Below are positions 41,924 through 50,263 of a DNA stretch of 64,000 nucleotides, piece by piece. Source of the DNA: JBCCOW01 sp039025855 (lineage in GTDB: Bacteria; Planctomycetota; Phycisphaerae; Phycisphaerales; Phycisphaeraceae); NCBI GenBank assembly GCA_039025855.1, contig JBCCNL010000003.1, forward strand, positions 79,382-143,381, written 5' to 3'. Every line of letters begins with the position of its first letter. Position 1 is the first letter of the stretch. The notes beneath the pieces were generated by a model that saw nothing but the letters and a program-made list of their open reading frames with translations, was not told where the DNA came from and did not search any database. Position numbers and translations under genes: made by a program.

Positions 41924-42772
41924 TTAGCGGTGTCGCCGCCGCGTGACGAGCAGCCCGCCGAGGGCGAGCAGCGCGAGGCTGGTGGGCTCGGGGACGAGGA
42001 AGGTGGAGGTGATCGCGTTGGAGCCACCAGTCAATCCGGAGAAGTTGCCGATGCCGGTGTAGACGCCGGTGTCGATGTCAATCGAGCCAAAATCTTGGTC
42101 GCCGTTGAGGACGGCGTAGAGCACGCCGTCGGCGCCGAACTCCAGGCCGGCGTATTCGTCGCTGTCGCCGGTGAGATCGATCACGAACGTTGCGGCGCCC
42201 GTGGTTAGGTCGATGGTGTAGAGGGCACCGTCTCCGCCCCCGCCGTTGACGGCGTACATCGTGTTGCCGTCCCACGCGAGGCCGCTGATGGGATCGCTCA
42301 GGCCGGTGACGCCGATGGGCGTATAAACGCCGGTCAGCGGGTCGAGCGTGCCGATCTCCGAGCCGATCCCGCCTCCGCTCTGCGTGCCCGCGGCGTAGAG
42401 CGTGCCATTGACGAACTCCATGCCCGTGATCGCGCTGGCGCCGACGGCTGATCCTGGGTAGCTCGCAGCAACCGTAGAGGTGAGCGCGCCGGTCACGGCG
42501 TCGATGACCTCGACGGCCCCGTTGTTGTTCTGCACCAGCACGAAGCTGTCGCCGATGAACTCGATCTCGGGGATGTTGAACGTCGGTGTCGTCGCGACGA
42601 TGGTGCCGGTGCTGACGTCGCCGGTCTCGTCGAAGGCGACGATCGCGTCGGCGGAGCTGGCACCGCCCCAGGCCCAGAGTTCGGCGGGGCCTTGCTGGGC
42701 GTGGGTGGTAGGGGTGGCTAGCGCGAGGCTGGCGGCGGCGAGGAGGGCGGTGGTGTGGGCGGGGCGGATCAT
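41924..42772 (-). CDS. PEP-CTERM protein with beta-propeller-like repeats
   Basis: 282 residues from the ATG at 42772 (AAGGAG site), with a signal peptide to about 25. The body has four or more blade-like repeats (IGTLDPLTGVYTPIG, LYTIDLTTGAATFV, FGSIDIDTGVYTGIG) in the style of DUF4394 or lipoprotein beta-propellers. It ends with the PEP tail LVPEPTSLALLALGG and TRRRHR. It is likely surface-bound and may bind protein or polysaccharide; the target is unknown. Confidence 0.78.
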   Translation of the reverse strand: MIRPAHTTALLAAASLALATPTTHAQQGPAELWAWGGASSADAIVAFDETGDVSTGTIVATTPTFNIPEIEFIGDSFVLVQNNNGAVEVIDAVTGALTSTVAASYPGSAVGASAITGMEFVNGTLYAAGTQSGGGIGSEIGTLDPLTGVYTPIGVTGLSDPISGLAWDGNTMYAVNGGGGDGALYTIDLTTGAATFVIDLTGDSDEYAGLEFGADGVLYAVLNGDQDFGSIDIDTGVYTGIGNFSGLTGGSNAITSTFLVPEPTSLALLALGGLLVTRRRHR

Positions 42773-42816
42773 GGTGGGGACTCCTTGTGGGCGTGGTGGG
42801 GGGTGTGAGGTTGGGT

Positions 42817-43776
42817 TCAGTAGCATTGGGCGACGCGTCGTCGCCGCGTGACAAACAACCCGCCGAGGCTTAGCAGGGCGAGGCTGCTTGGTTCGGGGAT
42901 GGCCCAGTTCACGATCTGGCGTTGTTCGGCGAGCGAGAGGCCGGTCAGCAGGCCCTGGGCCGCGACGTCGGCGTTGGTGTTGAAGGTCGCGTTGGCGAAG
43001 GCCTCGGCGGCGGCGTTGTCGTCGTTGACCGCGCCGAACCACATCAGGCCGACCGTCTCGCCGGGGTCGACGGTGATGTCGTACTCCGCGAACCAGCTAC
43101 CGGGGTCGCCTTCGAGGCCGTTGACCAGCGACGGGGTCACTAATGGCGAGCCGGGGCCGTACCACACGGTGGTGACGTCCGGGTCCGGGGTCGATGCCGG
43201 GGTGCCGGTGTCGTCGGTGAGGGTCCAGCGGTCGTCGACGGTGAAAGCGGTGTCGCCGCTGCTGGTCGCGAGGATCGTGGTGAGGCTGTCCGACCCCACG
43301 CTGCCGCCGTAGCGGACGGTGGCGGTGATGGCCGAGCCGGTCGTGTTCTCGAACGACGCGACCGACCGCACGACCGGCGCGTCGGCGTCGAAGAAGTACT
43401 GCAGGCGGCTGTCCAGGCCGCTGAGCGTGACGGTGTTGAAGGTGACCAGCGTGCCGGCGGCGGAGTCGACGCGGTCGGCCGTGTTGCCGGGGCTGAGGTA
43501 GAGCTGGCCGTCGACCGCGAAGAGGTGGAACTCGTCGTAGGCGTCCTCGCGGGAGGTCCCGAACTGGGCGTCGTCGATCGCCGTCGCATCGTCGGTGGAC
43601 GGCGGGAGCTCCAGGTCGCCGGGGCTCGCAAATGCATCGCCGATTTCCCTCCATGACGCGCCGCCGGTCGAGGACTGATCCAGGTTGAAGTCCAGCGCGG
43701 TCGGCGCGGCGTCGGCGGGTGCTTGGGCTAGGCAAGCGAGAGTGGCGGCGAGGGCGGCGGTATTGAAACGGGTCAA
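42817..43776 (-). CDS. PEP-CTERM protein, first gene of the cluster
   Basis: 319 residues from a TTG at 43776 with AGGAG upstream. A signal peptide runs to about 22. The domain has AIDDAQFGTSREDAYDEFHLF, VNGLEGDPGSWFAEYDITV and PGETVGLMWFGAVNDD, all beta-type, and ends with the PEP tail (IPEPSSLALLSLGG, TRRRR). It is the promoter-proximal gene of the series, next to the boxes at 43986-44039 and divergent from the AraC-type regulator. No enzyme motif is seen. Confidence 0.78.
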   Translation of the reverse strand: MTRFNTAALAATLACLAQAPADAAPTALDFNLDQSSTGGASWREIGDAFASPGDLELPPSTDDATAIDDAQFGTSREDAYDEFHLFAVDGQLYLSPGNTADRVDSAAGTLVTFNTVTLSGLDSRLQYFFDADAPVVRSVASFENTTGSAITATVRYGGSVGSDSLTTILATSSGDTAFTVDDRWTLTDDTGTPASTPDPDVTTVWYGPGSPLVTPSLVNGLEGDPGSWFAEYDITVDPGETVGLMWFGAVNDDNAAAEAFANATFNTNADVAAQGLLTGLSLAEQRQIVNWAIPEPSSLALLSLGGLFVTRRRRVAQCY

Positions 43777-44084
43777 GGGGTTCTCCTGCGGTCAGGCGAG
43801 GGGTGGTCGAGGGGGATTGAGGGGATCAAGGGGGGGCCGGGCGTTAGGGGTCGGGTATGTCCGGGTGGAGGACCGGCCGGCCGTGGTTTCTCCGCGCCTC
43901 GGGTTGGGGGTGTTTGCGCTGGGCGGTCAGCGGTTCGGGGCGGACCGCGGCTGGGTGGCTACGTAAAGCCTTACAGAACCTTACTTCACGTCTGAGATGA
44001 GTTAGGCCCTCACGTCTCGCAAATCCGTGCGTCACGTCTCACTGCAGGTTTTTGCGACTAATTCACGGAATATTGACGTAAAAC
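43777..44084. other. Divergent regulatory gap between PEP-CTERM cluster and araC-type gene
   Basis: 308 bases with no gene. The half near the PEP-CTERM gene is G-rich and carries no clear promoter element. The half near the regulator gene is AT-richer and contains three TCACGTCT boxes at 43986-44039. Confidence 0.6.
43986..44039. promoter_or_regulatory. Three TCACGTCT boxes upstream of the AraC-type gene
   Basis: Exact TCACGTCT at 43986, 44010 and 44032, spaced 24 and 22 bases (about two helical turns), 46-99 bases before the AraC-type start at 44085. AraC-type proteins often bind direct repeats of this spacing, so this may be its operator for itself and the divergent PEP-CTERM genes. Confidence 0.5.
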
Positions 44085-45188
44085 ATGGGCGTGTCAGACC
44101 CGGCAGAACATCATGAACCACGGGAACAGTCTGAGGGGGAGGCCCCGAAGGCGGGTAGCGAGCTGCCGTGGGTGACGCTGAATCCTGCTGACGGGGAAGA
44201 GGCGGCGGTGGCTTGGCGGGAGTCGGTGTCGCCGATCTTTGAGACGGCCCCGGTGGGTGAACAGCCTGCTTTCCGGGCGGGCTTTACGGGCTTTATGGTC
44301 GATGGGCTGTTGTTTAGCCGGAACCGCTTCTCGCCCTCGACCTATCACCGCAGTGCGGCCCACCTGCGGGGTTCTGACCAGGACTACATTACGCTGCACC
44401 TGCCCCTGAGTGGCAGCGAGCGGGGGCATCTCGGCGACCAGCCGCACGTGATGGACCCCGGCCGGATCACGCTGGCGGACTGGGCACACCCGTTCTCGAC
44501 GGTCAGCAAAACGGTGGACAAGCTGGGGGTGGTGATCCCGCGGGCGCGTGTGCCCAAGGCGGTGCTGCTCTACAAGCGCCGGCCAGCGATCCACTGGGGG
44601 CTGGACACGCCGACGGGCCGGCTGTTCGCTGGTGCTCTCCAGTCGGTCTGGGAGCAGTTACCCCGGGCCAGCGTGGCGGAGGGCCAAGAGTTGACCCAGG
44701 CCATGCTCGGATTGCTCGACGGGATGATCGGCGCCGCGTTTGGCGGGCTCTCCCCGATCGAGGGCGAGCACACCACCGCCCACCTGCTCACCGCGATGAA
44801 GGCCTACCTCATCAGGCACCACGACGACCCGGACCTCGGTCCCGACCGGCTGGCCGAGGCCTTCGGCTGCTCCCGCGCGACGGTGTATCGGCTGTTCAAC
44901 GAAGAGAACGGCGTGAAGGCGTACCTCCGTCGGCAGCGTCTGCAGCGCTGCTTCGAGGACATCAAGTCGGGCCGAAGCGACCCGCAGACCATCGCCGCGG
45001 TGTGGTCGCGGTATGGGTTTAACAGTTCGGGCCATTTCCGCCGGGCGTTTCAAGAGGCGTATGGCGTCACGCCGCGTGAGCTGGCCGCGGTCGTTAAGAG
45101 CTCCGGCGTCACGCCTCCATCGGCACGTGGCGACGTGTCGAGTGAAACCCGAGCGATCGATCAGATGCACGCGTGGTTCGCGGGCTGA
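44085..45188 (+). CDS. AraC-family transcriptional regulator
   Basis: 367 residues. The C-terminal domain (about 245-345) is the double helix-turn-helix of AraC proteins: LAEAFGCSRATVYRLFNEENG, then FNSSGHFRRAFQEAYGVTPRE. The N-terminal 220 residues fit the AraC-binding-like domain 2 (HRSAAHLRGSDQDYITLHLP, WAHPFSTVSKTVDK), which senses an unknown small molecule or partner. Cytoplasmic. Three direct boxes lie upstream, and the gene is divergent from six PEP-CTERM genes, so it could control those and itself. obgE begins 45 bp downstream. Confidence 0.87.
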   Translation: MGVSDPAEHHEPREQSEGEAPKAGSELPWVTLNPADGEEAAVAWRESVSPIFETAPVGEQPAFRAGFTGFMVDGLLFSRNRFSPSTYHRSAAHLRGSDQDYITLHLPLSGSERGHLGDQPHVMDPGRITLADWAHPFSTVSKTVDKLGVVIPRARVPKAVLLYKRRPAIHWGLDTPTGRLFAGALQSVWEQLPRASVAEGQELTQAMLGLLDGMIGAAFGGLSPIEGEHTTAHLLTAMKAYLIRHHDDPDLGPDRLAEAFGCSRATVYRLFNEENGVKAYLRRQRLQRCFEDIKSGRSDPQTIAAVWSRYGFNSSGHFRRAFQEAYGVTPRELAAVVKSSGVTPPSARGDVSSETRAIDQMHAWFAG

Positions 45189-45233
45189 ACGCCGAGCCTC
45201 TTGCTCGGGGTACCGCTACGATGCCCGGCCTGC

Positions 45234-46436
45234 ATGCTCATCGACTCGGCCATCATTACGGTTCGCTCGGGGAGGGGTGGCGATGGCTGCGTGTCGTTTC
45301 GGCGGATGAAGTACATCCCCAAGGGTGGGCCGGACGGGGGCGACGGTGGGGATGGCGGGGATGTGATTCTTGAAGCCGACCCGAACGTGAACACGCTGCT
45401 GGATTTTGCGGGTCGGCACCACTGGTCGGCGGAGAACGGCAACCCGGGGCAGGGCAAGGACATGACCGGGCGGGGTGGGAAAGACCTGGTGATCCGCGTG
45501 CCGCCGGGCACGCTGGTCTATGTGCTGCCGCAGGATCCCAAGACGCTGCCCTATGCGTCGGAGTCGGCGGAGCAGTCAGCGCTAGAGTCGATGACAGACG
45601 AAGAGATCATTGACGAGATGTTTACGCCGTTTGATCCGGCGGCGGAGCCGAACGTGGCGGAGCCCGAAGCGGCAGCGGTGTCGAGCGATGAGCCGCCGCC
45701 GGGTGAATTGCTGGTGGACATGGATGCGCTGGGCAAGCGGCACCTGCTGGCGGCGGGCGGCAAGGGGGGGAAGGGCAACGCACGGTTTGCCACGCCGACA
45801 CACCAGACGCCGCGGGAGCACGAGCCGGGCGGGCCGCCGGAGGTGTTCAACCTTCGGCTGGAGCTCAAGCTGATCGCGGACATCGGGCTGGTGGGTTTGC
45901 CGAACGCGGGGAAGTCGACGCTGTTGTCGGTGGTGAGCCGGGCGACGCCGAAGATTGCGAACTACCCGTTTACGACCTTGGAGCCGCAGCTGGGGATCGC
46001 GGAGCTGTCGGGGATGCGTCGGCTGGTGATCGCGGACCTGCCCGGGCTGATCGAGGAGGCGTCGAGTGGTGCGGGGCTGGGGCACCGGTTCCTGCGGCAC
46101 GTCGAGCGGACGCGGCTGCTGGTGCACGTGCTGGATGCCGACCCGCCGGACGGCTCGGACCCGGCGGAGAACTACCGGATGATCCGGAAGGAGCTGTCGG
46201 ACTACTCGGATGAGCTGGCGGGGAAGCCGGAACTGATCGCGCTGAACAAGACGGACTTGCTGGGCGGGCCCGAGGACGCAGAGGTGGGACGGCAGATGCT
46301 CAGTGAGGCGCTCGGCAAGCCGGTGCTGCCGATCTCGGCGGCGTCACAGGGTGGGCTGACACCCCTGCTCGAGGCGTGCTGGGCCGAACTGAAAGACGGA
46401 AAAAGCCCGGCCACGCAGTGGGCTGCGGACGATTGA
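45234..46436 (+). CDS. obgE: GTPase ObgE with insertion in the Obg domain
   Basis: Ribosome-associated GTPase of the Obg family, 400 residues from the ATG at 45234. The Obg glycine-rich domain (1-210) has GRGGDGCVSFRRMKYIPKGG and GGKGGKGNARFATPT. The G domain has Walker A GLPNAGKST at 221-229, YPFTTLEPQLG, DLPGLIEEA and NKTD. Between PGTLVYVL and VDMDALGKR there is an acidic insertion of about 58 residues (99-157), where other Obg proteins have only a few. The C-terminal Obg domain is absent, as in many bacteria. The usual rplU-rpmA neighbours are elsewhere. Confidence 0.93.
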   Translation: MLIDSAIITVRSGRGGDGCVSFRRMKYIPKGGPDGGDGGDGGDVILEADPNVNTLLDFAGRHHWSAENGNPGQGKDMTGRGGKDLVIRVPPGTLVYVLPQDPKTLPYASESAEQSALESMTDEEIIDEMFTPFDPAAEPNVAEPEAAAVSSDEPPPGELLVDMDALGKRHLLAAGGKGGKGNARFATPTHQTPREHEPGGPPEVFNLRLELKLIADIGLVGLPNAGKSTLLSVVSRATPKIANYPFTTLEPQLGIAELSGMRRLVIADLPGLIEEASSGAGLGHRFLRHVERTRLLVHVLDADPPDGSDPAENYRMIRKELSDYSDELAGKPELIALNKTDLLGGPEDAEVGRQMLSEALGKPVLPISAASQGGLTPLLEACWAELKDGKSPATQWAADD

Positions 46437-46460
46437 CGCCACCACCCGGACTCGCTTGAT

Positions 46461-47105
46461 TTATCCCCCTCCGAACGGGTCCTGGAACGGGTTCGGATTC
46501 TGGTTCGGATTGGGGTTCTGGTTGGGGTTCGGGAACGGGTTGGGGTTCTGCGGGAAGTTGCTGGGGAACTGATTGGGTTGGGGCTGTTGGCGTTGCTGGC
46601 CCATGAGGCGCTGCCGGGCGGCTTCAAGTTTCGGCTTCAGCTTCTTTTCCGCCTCCTCTCGGGCGTCGTCGAGCCGCAACTCGTCTTCAAGCTCTTCCGC
46701 TCGCTTCTCGTAGTCTTCCAGGGCGCTGCGGAGCTCAGACTCGTACTTCTGCACGGTGTCCATTGTTTTGGTGGCGATGTCCAAGAGCTTGGTGCCCTGG
46801 TCCACGAGCTTGTCGGTGAAGTCGTCTTCGATGTCGTCGCTGATGTAATCCTTGGCCCCGTCGGAGATCTTCTCGTCTTCGATCAGATCGATCAGGTCTT
46901 TGAGGCGGTCCTCGATCTCTTCGAGCTTGTCCTTGAAGTCACTGATGGAGTCTTTCTTGTCCAGGTCGAGGTCATCGAGGTGGTCTTCGAGCTCGTCCAT
47001 GATGGCCATGTATTGGTCCGCGGCGTCGATATGGGGATCGCTGCAGCCGACAAGGCCGAAGGCGAGGGTGAGGCAGGCGAGGAGGGTCAGGAGGGGTCGT
47101 GGCAT
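46461..47105 (-). CDS. Coiled-coil lipoprotein with Asn-Pro tail
   Basis: 214 residues, lipobox FGLVGC with Cys21. Residues 30-170 form a long acidic coiled coil (DELEDHLDDLDLDKKD, EEIEDRLKDLIDLIE, LEDYEKRAEELEDELRL). The last 40 are Gln/Asn/Pro-rich with NPNPFPNPNQNPNPNQNPNP-like repeats. It is likely held at the envelope, with the coil and a flexible tail projecting. No family is recognised. It converges on obgE and is followed on the same strand by none. GGAG is its ribosome site. Confidence 0.65.
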   Translation of the reverse strand: MPRPLLTLLACLTLAFGLVGCSDPHIDAADQYMAIMDELEDHLDDLDLDKKDSISDFKDKLEEIEDRLKDLIDLIEDEKISDGAKDYISDDIEDDFTDKLVDQGTKLLDIATKTMDTVQKYESELRSALEDYEKRAEELEDELRLDDAREEAEKKLKPKLEAARQRLMGQQRQQPQPNQFPSNFPQNPNPFPNPNQNPNPNQNPNPFQDPFGGG

Positions 47106-47187
47106 AGCGTGCTCCGGTGGAGAGGACGTCGGACCTGCAGTGTAATTGCCGAGCGGGAGCGGTGGTGCGAAGAAAGTGATCGATGGG

Positions 47188-49023
47188 TCAGACCGCGACG
47201 GGCTCGGGGGTCGCGGGGTCGGGGGAGGGCGATGCGGGTGGGGCCGGCGGAAGCCAGCGTGGGTCGAGGCCCTCGGCGTCGGGGTCGGCGTGGCGGATGG
47301 CGGCGGCGACGAGGCCCATGAACATGGGGTGCGGCCGGAGGGGTCGGCTCAAGAGTTCGGGGTGGAACTGTCCGCCGAGGAAGAACGGGTGCGTTTCCTG
47401 GGGCAGTTCGAGGACCTGCATGATCGGCTGCTCGGGGTGTCGCCCGGAGAAGACGAGTCCGCCGGATTCGAGGGTCGGGATGTAGGACGGATCGACCTCG
47501 AAGCGGTGGCGGAAGCGCTGGCGGACGACGCCGCCCCCACCCGCCCCTTCGGGCAGGCCGAAGAGATGGGCGGCGAGGGTGCCGCCGTGGATCAGGACGT
47601 CTTTGCCGCCGAGCCGCATGTTGCCGCCGAGGCCTTCGATCTCTTTCTGCTCGGGGAGGATGTCGATGACCGGTTGGACGGCGTCGGGGTCGAACTCGGT
47701 CGAGGCGGCGTCGCGGAGGCCGCAGACGGCACGGGCGTATTCGATGACCGCCATCTGGAAGCCGAGGCAGATGCCAAGGTAGGGCAGCCCGGTCTCCCGG
47801 CAGTGGCGGACGCAGGCGATCTTGGACTCGGTGCCGCGGTGCCCGAACCCGCCGGGGACGATAACGGCGTCGAGCCCAGCGAGGCGGGACGGGGCTTCCT
47901 TGGGGTCGAAGGTCGTGGTATCGATCCAATCGATCTCGGCGTCGGCCTTGAGATAGGTCGCGCAGTGCTCAAGGGCCTTGTCGATCGACGCGTAGGCGTC
48001 TCGGAGGGCGGCGTACTTGCCGGTGAGTCCGATGCGGCAGCGGTGCCGGCGGGGGGCCTTGATCAAGCCCGTGAATTTCCTCCATTGGCTGAGCTGTTGG
48101 TCTTCGAACTTCTGGTTGACGCGGGTCTGGATGCCGAGCATGGTCAGGACCTGGAGGTCAAGGCCCTCGTTGCGCATCGCGGTCGGGATGGTGTAGATAC
48201 TCTCGCGATCGTGCATGGAGAAGACGCGGTCTTCGGGCACATTCGAGAACATGGCGATTTTCTGCTTGGCGCTGTTCTCGACCGGGTTGACCGATCGGCA
48301 GGCGACGATGTGCGGCTGGATGCCGGCTTCAAGGAGCTTCTTGAGCCCGAGCTGAGCGGCCTTGCTCTTCTGTTCGCCGAGCGCGGGCGGCTCGATGATG
48401 TAGGTCAGGGCGACGACGCAGACCGACTCGGGGCCTTCCTCGAACGCGAGTTGGCGCAGGGCCTCGATGTAGAAGGCGTTCTCGTGGTCGCCGACGGTGC
48501 CGCCGACTTCGACGAAGACAACGTCGGCCCGCTGCTTCACAGCGAGGTCACGGAGCAGGTGTTTCACCTCGCCGGTGACATGCGGGATCATCTGGACGTC
48601 ACGCCCGAGGTAGCCGCCGCTGCGTTCCTTGTCGAGGACCTTGCGGTAGACCTGGCCGGAGGTGGTGTAGTTGTCGCGGGTCAGGTCCTGGTCGAGGAGT
48701 CGTTCGTAGGTGCCCAGGTCCATGTCGGTCTCCATGCCGTCGTCCAGCACGAAGACCTCGCCGTGGCGGTAGGGGTTGAGGGTGCCGGAGTCGAGGTTGA
48801 GGTAGCCCTCCATCTTGATGGGGGCGACGCGGAGGCCCTTGTCCTTGAGGAGCATGGCCAGGGACGAGGAGAAGATGCCTTTGCCGAGCCCAGAGATGAC
48901 GGTCCCGAAGACCACGACGTATTTGTGTCGGCCTTTGACATAGCCCGCGGGGATGGGGTTGAAGAACTCCGATTCCTGCGTCTGGTGGCCGACTTCTTCG
49001 AGCAGCGTTGGATTGGGGGGCAT
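47188..49023 (-). CDS. pyrG: CTP synthase (divergent)
   Basis: Makes CTP from UTP, ATP and glutamine, 611 residues against about 535-550. The synthetase domain has GLGKGIFSSSLAMLL, HGEVFVLDDGMETDMDLG, ERSGGYLGRDVQMIPHVT and VEVGGTVGDHENAF. The glutaminase domain has VPGGFGHRG, YLGICLGFQMAVIEYAR (Cys nucleophile) and GGQFHPE. The loop that is normally KLDPY(I/L)N reads KMEGYLN, so the metal-binding Asp near residue 72 is replaced by Glu-Gly. There are extra residues at both ends, including a Pro-rich tail. The start is the ATG at 49023 because a longer frame lacks homology. The enzyme is probably active. Confidence 0.9.
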   Translation of the reverse strand: MPPNPTLLEEVGHQTQESEFFNPIPAGYVKGRHKYVVVFGTVISGLGKGIFSSSLAMLLKDKGLRVAPIKMEGYLNLDSGTLNPYRHGEVFVLDDGMETDMDLGTYERLLDQDLTRDNYTTSGQVYRKVLDKERSGGYLGRDVQMIPHVTGEVKHLLRDLAVKQRADVVFVEVGGTVGDHENAFYIEALRQLAFEEGPESVCVVALTYIIEPPALGEQKSKAAQLGLKKLLEAGIQPHIVACRSVNPVENSAKQKIAMFSNVPEDRVFSMHDRESIYTIPTAMRNEGLDLQVLTMLGIQTRVNQKFEDQQLSQWRKFTGLIKAPRRHRCRIGLTGKYAALRDAYASIDKALEHCATYLKADAEIDWIDTTTFDPKEAPSRLAGLDAVIVPGGFGHRGTESKIACVRHCRETGLPYLGICLGFQMAVIEYARAVCGLRDAASTEFDPDAVQPVIDILPEQKEIEGLGGNMRLGGKDVLIHGGTLAAHLFGLPEGAGGGGVVRQRFRHRFEVDPSYIPTLESGGLVFSGRHPEQPIMQVLELPQETHPFFLGGQFHPELLSRPLRPHPMFMGLVAAAIRHADPDAEGLDPRWLPPAPPASPSPDPATPEPVAV

Positions 49024-49201
49024 AGTGGTTTGTACCGCGCGGGTTGGGGTCGGGCAAGACGTGGAGCGGGTGGCGTGGACAAAAAAGTCGGTCCGGCGTC
49101 GGTTCGTGAGGGTGAGGCGTAGGACCTGGCGGGTTTTGGGGCCGAGTCTGGAGGATCGCCGATGTCTGGATAGATTCCGCTTCATTCAGAGGAAACCGAT
49201 C

Positions 49202-50185
49202 ATGCCCCTTCCCGTCGTTCCCGCCCGCTGCTGGGGCCGTTCGCCCCGCAGGCTCATTGCGCCGACCACCGCTGTCCTGCTTGCCGGCCTCGCCACCGGT
49301 GTCGCCGCCGACTCCGTTCAGCTTGAGAGCGGTGAGGTGCTCGAGGGGGAGATTACCGGGCAGACCGACGAGGCCGTCAGCTTGGAGCATCCGGTCCTTG
49401 GCCCGCTAGTGATCCCGCGTGGTCAGATCCAGTCATTGGTAGACAGCGACGCCGAGGCGGCCGATGCCCCCGCCGCTGAGCCTGAGCCCCAGCCCGATCC
49501 CACCGCATCGTTCGGCCCCAGCCGGTGGTTCCTCCCCGGGTTCGAGAAGAGCTTCGAGGCCGGCATCAACGGCTCGGACGGCAACAGCGAAACCCTCAAC
49601 CTCTACGCCAACTTCAACGCGACCAAAGAGACCGAGACCGATCGCCTGAGCATCATCTCCAAGTACTTCCGCTCATCCGATGACGGTGATACCTCCGAGA
49701 ACGAGTTCACCCTGGAGGCGACTAAGGACTGGCTGATCACCGACGAGGCCTACTTCTTCTTTGCCCGTGGCAAGTATGAGTACGACCAGTTTGAGGCCTG
49801 GGAACACCGCGTCTCGGGCTACGGCGGTGTCGGCTACACCTTTTACAACGATCCGAAGTTCGAGCTCCGCGGCCGCGCGGGTGCCGGCCCGGCCTACGAG
49901 TTCGGCGATGTCGACGAGTTGACCTGGGAAGCCCTGCTCGCCATCGAGGGTATCTACCGCATCAGCGAGACCCAGGAATTCACCTTCTCCAACACGCTGC
50001 TGCCCTCACTGAGCGAAGGCGGTGAATTCCGCAACCTGACCAGCCTCGCCTACAGCATCGCCCTGGACACCGCCAAAGGCATGAGCCTCAAGTTCGGGAT
50101 CGAAAACGAGTACGACTCCGATCCTGCCGCCGGCGACGAGCGGAACGACCTGAAGTACTTCGGTGCGATCGTCTTGGCGTTCTGA
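49202..50185 (+). CDS. DUF481 outer-membrane-type protein
   Basis: 327 residues from the ATG at 49202 with an AGAGGAAA ribosome site. A signal peptide runs to about 37. Residues 38-85 (SVQLESGEVLEGEITGQTDE and LVIPRGQIQSLVD in pieces) form an Sm-like/beta start seen in planctomycetes, and the rest is a DUF481 (YdiY, salt-induced outer membrane protein) barrel: FEAGINGSDGNSETLNLY, ATKDWLITDEAYFFFARGKY and NDLKYFGAIVLAF at the end. It should sit in the outer membrane. A terminator lies just after it. Confidence 0.78.
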   Translation: MPLPVVPARCWGRSPRRLIAPTTAVLLAGLATGVAADSVQLESGEVLEGEITGQTDEAVSLEHPVLGPLVIPRGQIQSLVDSDAEAADAPAAEPEPQPDPTASFGPSRWFLPGFEKSFEAGINGSDGNSETLNLYANFNATKETETDRLSIISKYFRSSDDGDTSENEFTLEATKDWLITDEAYFFFARGKYEYDQFEAWEHRVSGYGGVGYTFYNDPKFELRGRAGAGPAYEFGDVDELTWEALLAIEGIYRISETQEFTFSNTLLPSLSEGGEFRNLTSLAYSIALDTAKGMSLKFGIENEYDSDPAAGDERNDLKYFGAIVLAF

Positions 50186-50202
50186 GGCATCCTGTCGGAC
50201 AC

Positions 50203-50241
50203 AAAAAAGCCGCGGTCAGCATCGGCTGGCCGCGGCTTTTT
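50203..50241. terminator. Bidirectional intrinsic terminator
   Basis: Stem AAAAAGCCGCGGTCAGC / GCTGGCCGCGGCTTTTT with one or two mismatches and a short loop. The A-run on one side and T-run on the other allow termination in both directions: the DUF481 gene on the plus strand, and the gene at 50264 on the minus strand. Confidence 0.8.
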
Positions 50242-50263
50242 GCTTGGTGCTGAGTTCAGCGGA

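Noticed and set aside
43986..44039. CRISPR-like array of three repeats
   Set aside because: Eight-base units at 22-24 base spacing are too short for CRISPR repeats, and there are no cas genes. Operator sites are the better reading.
47146..49122. 658-codon open frame opposite pyrG
   Set aside because: It is a shadow of pyrG. High GC leaves long antisense frames open, and the translation has no recognisable motif.
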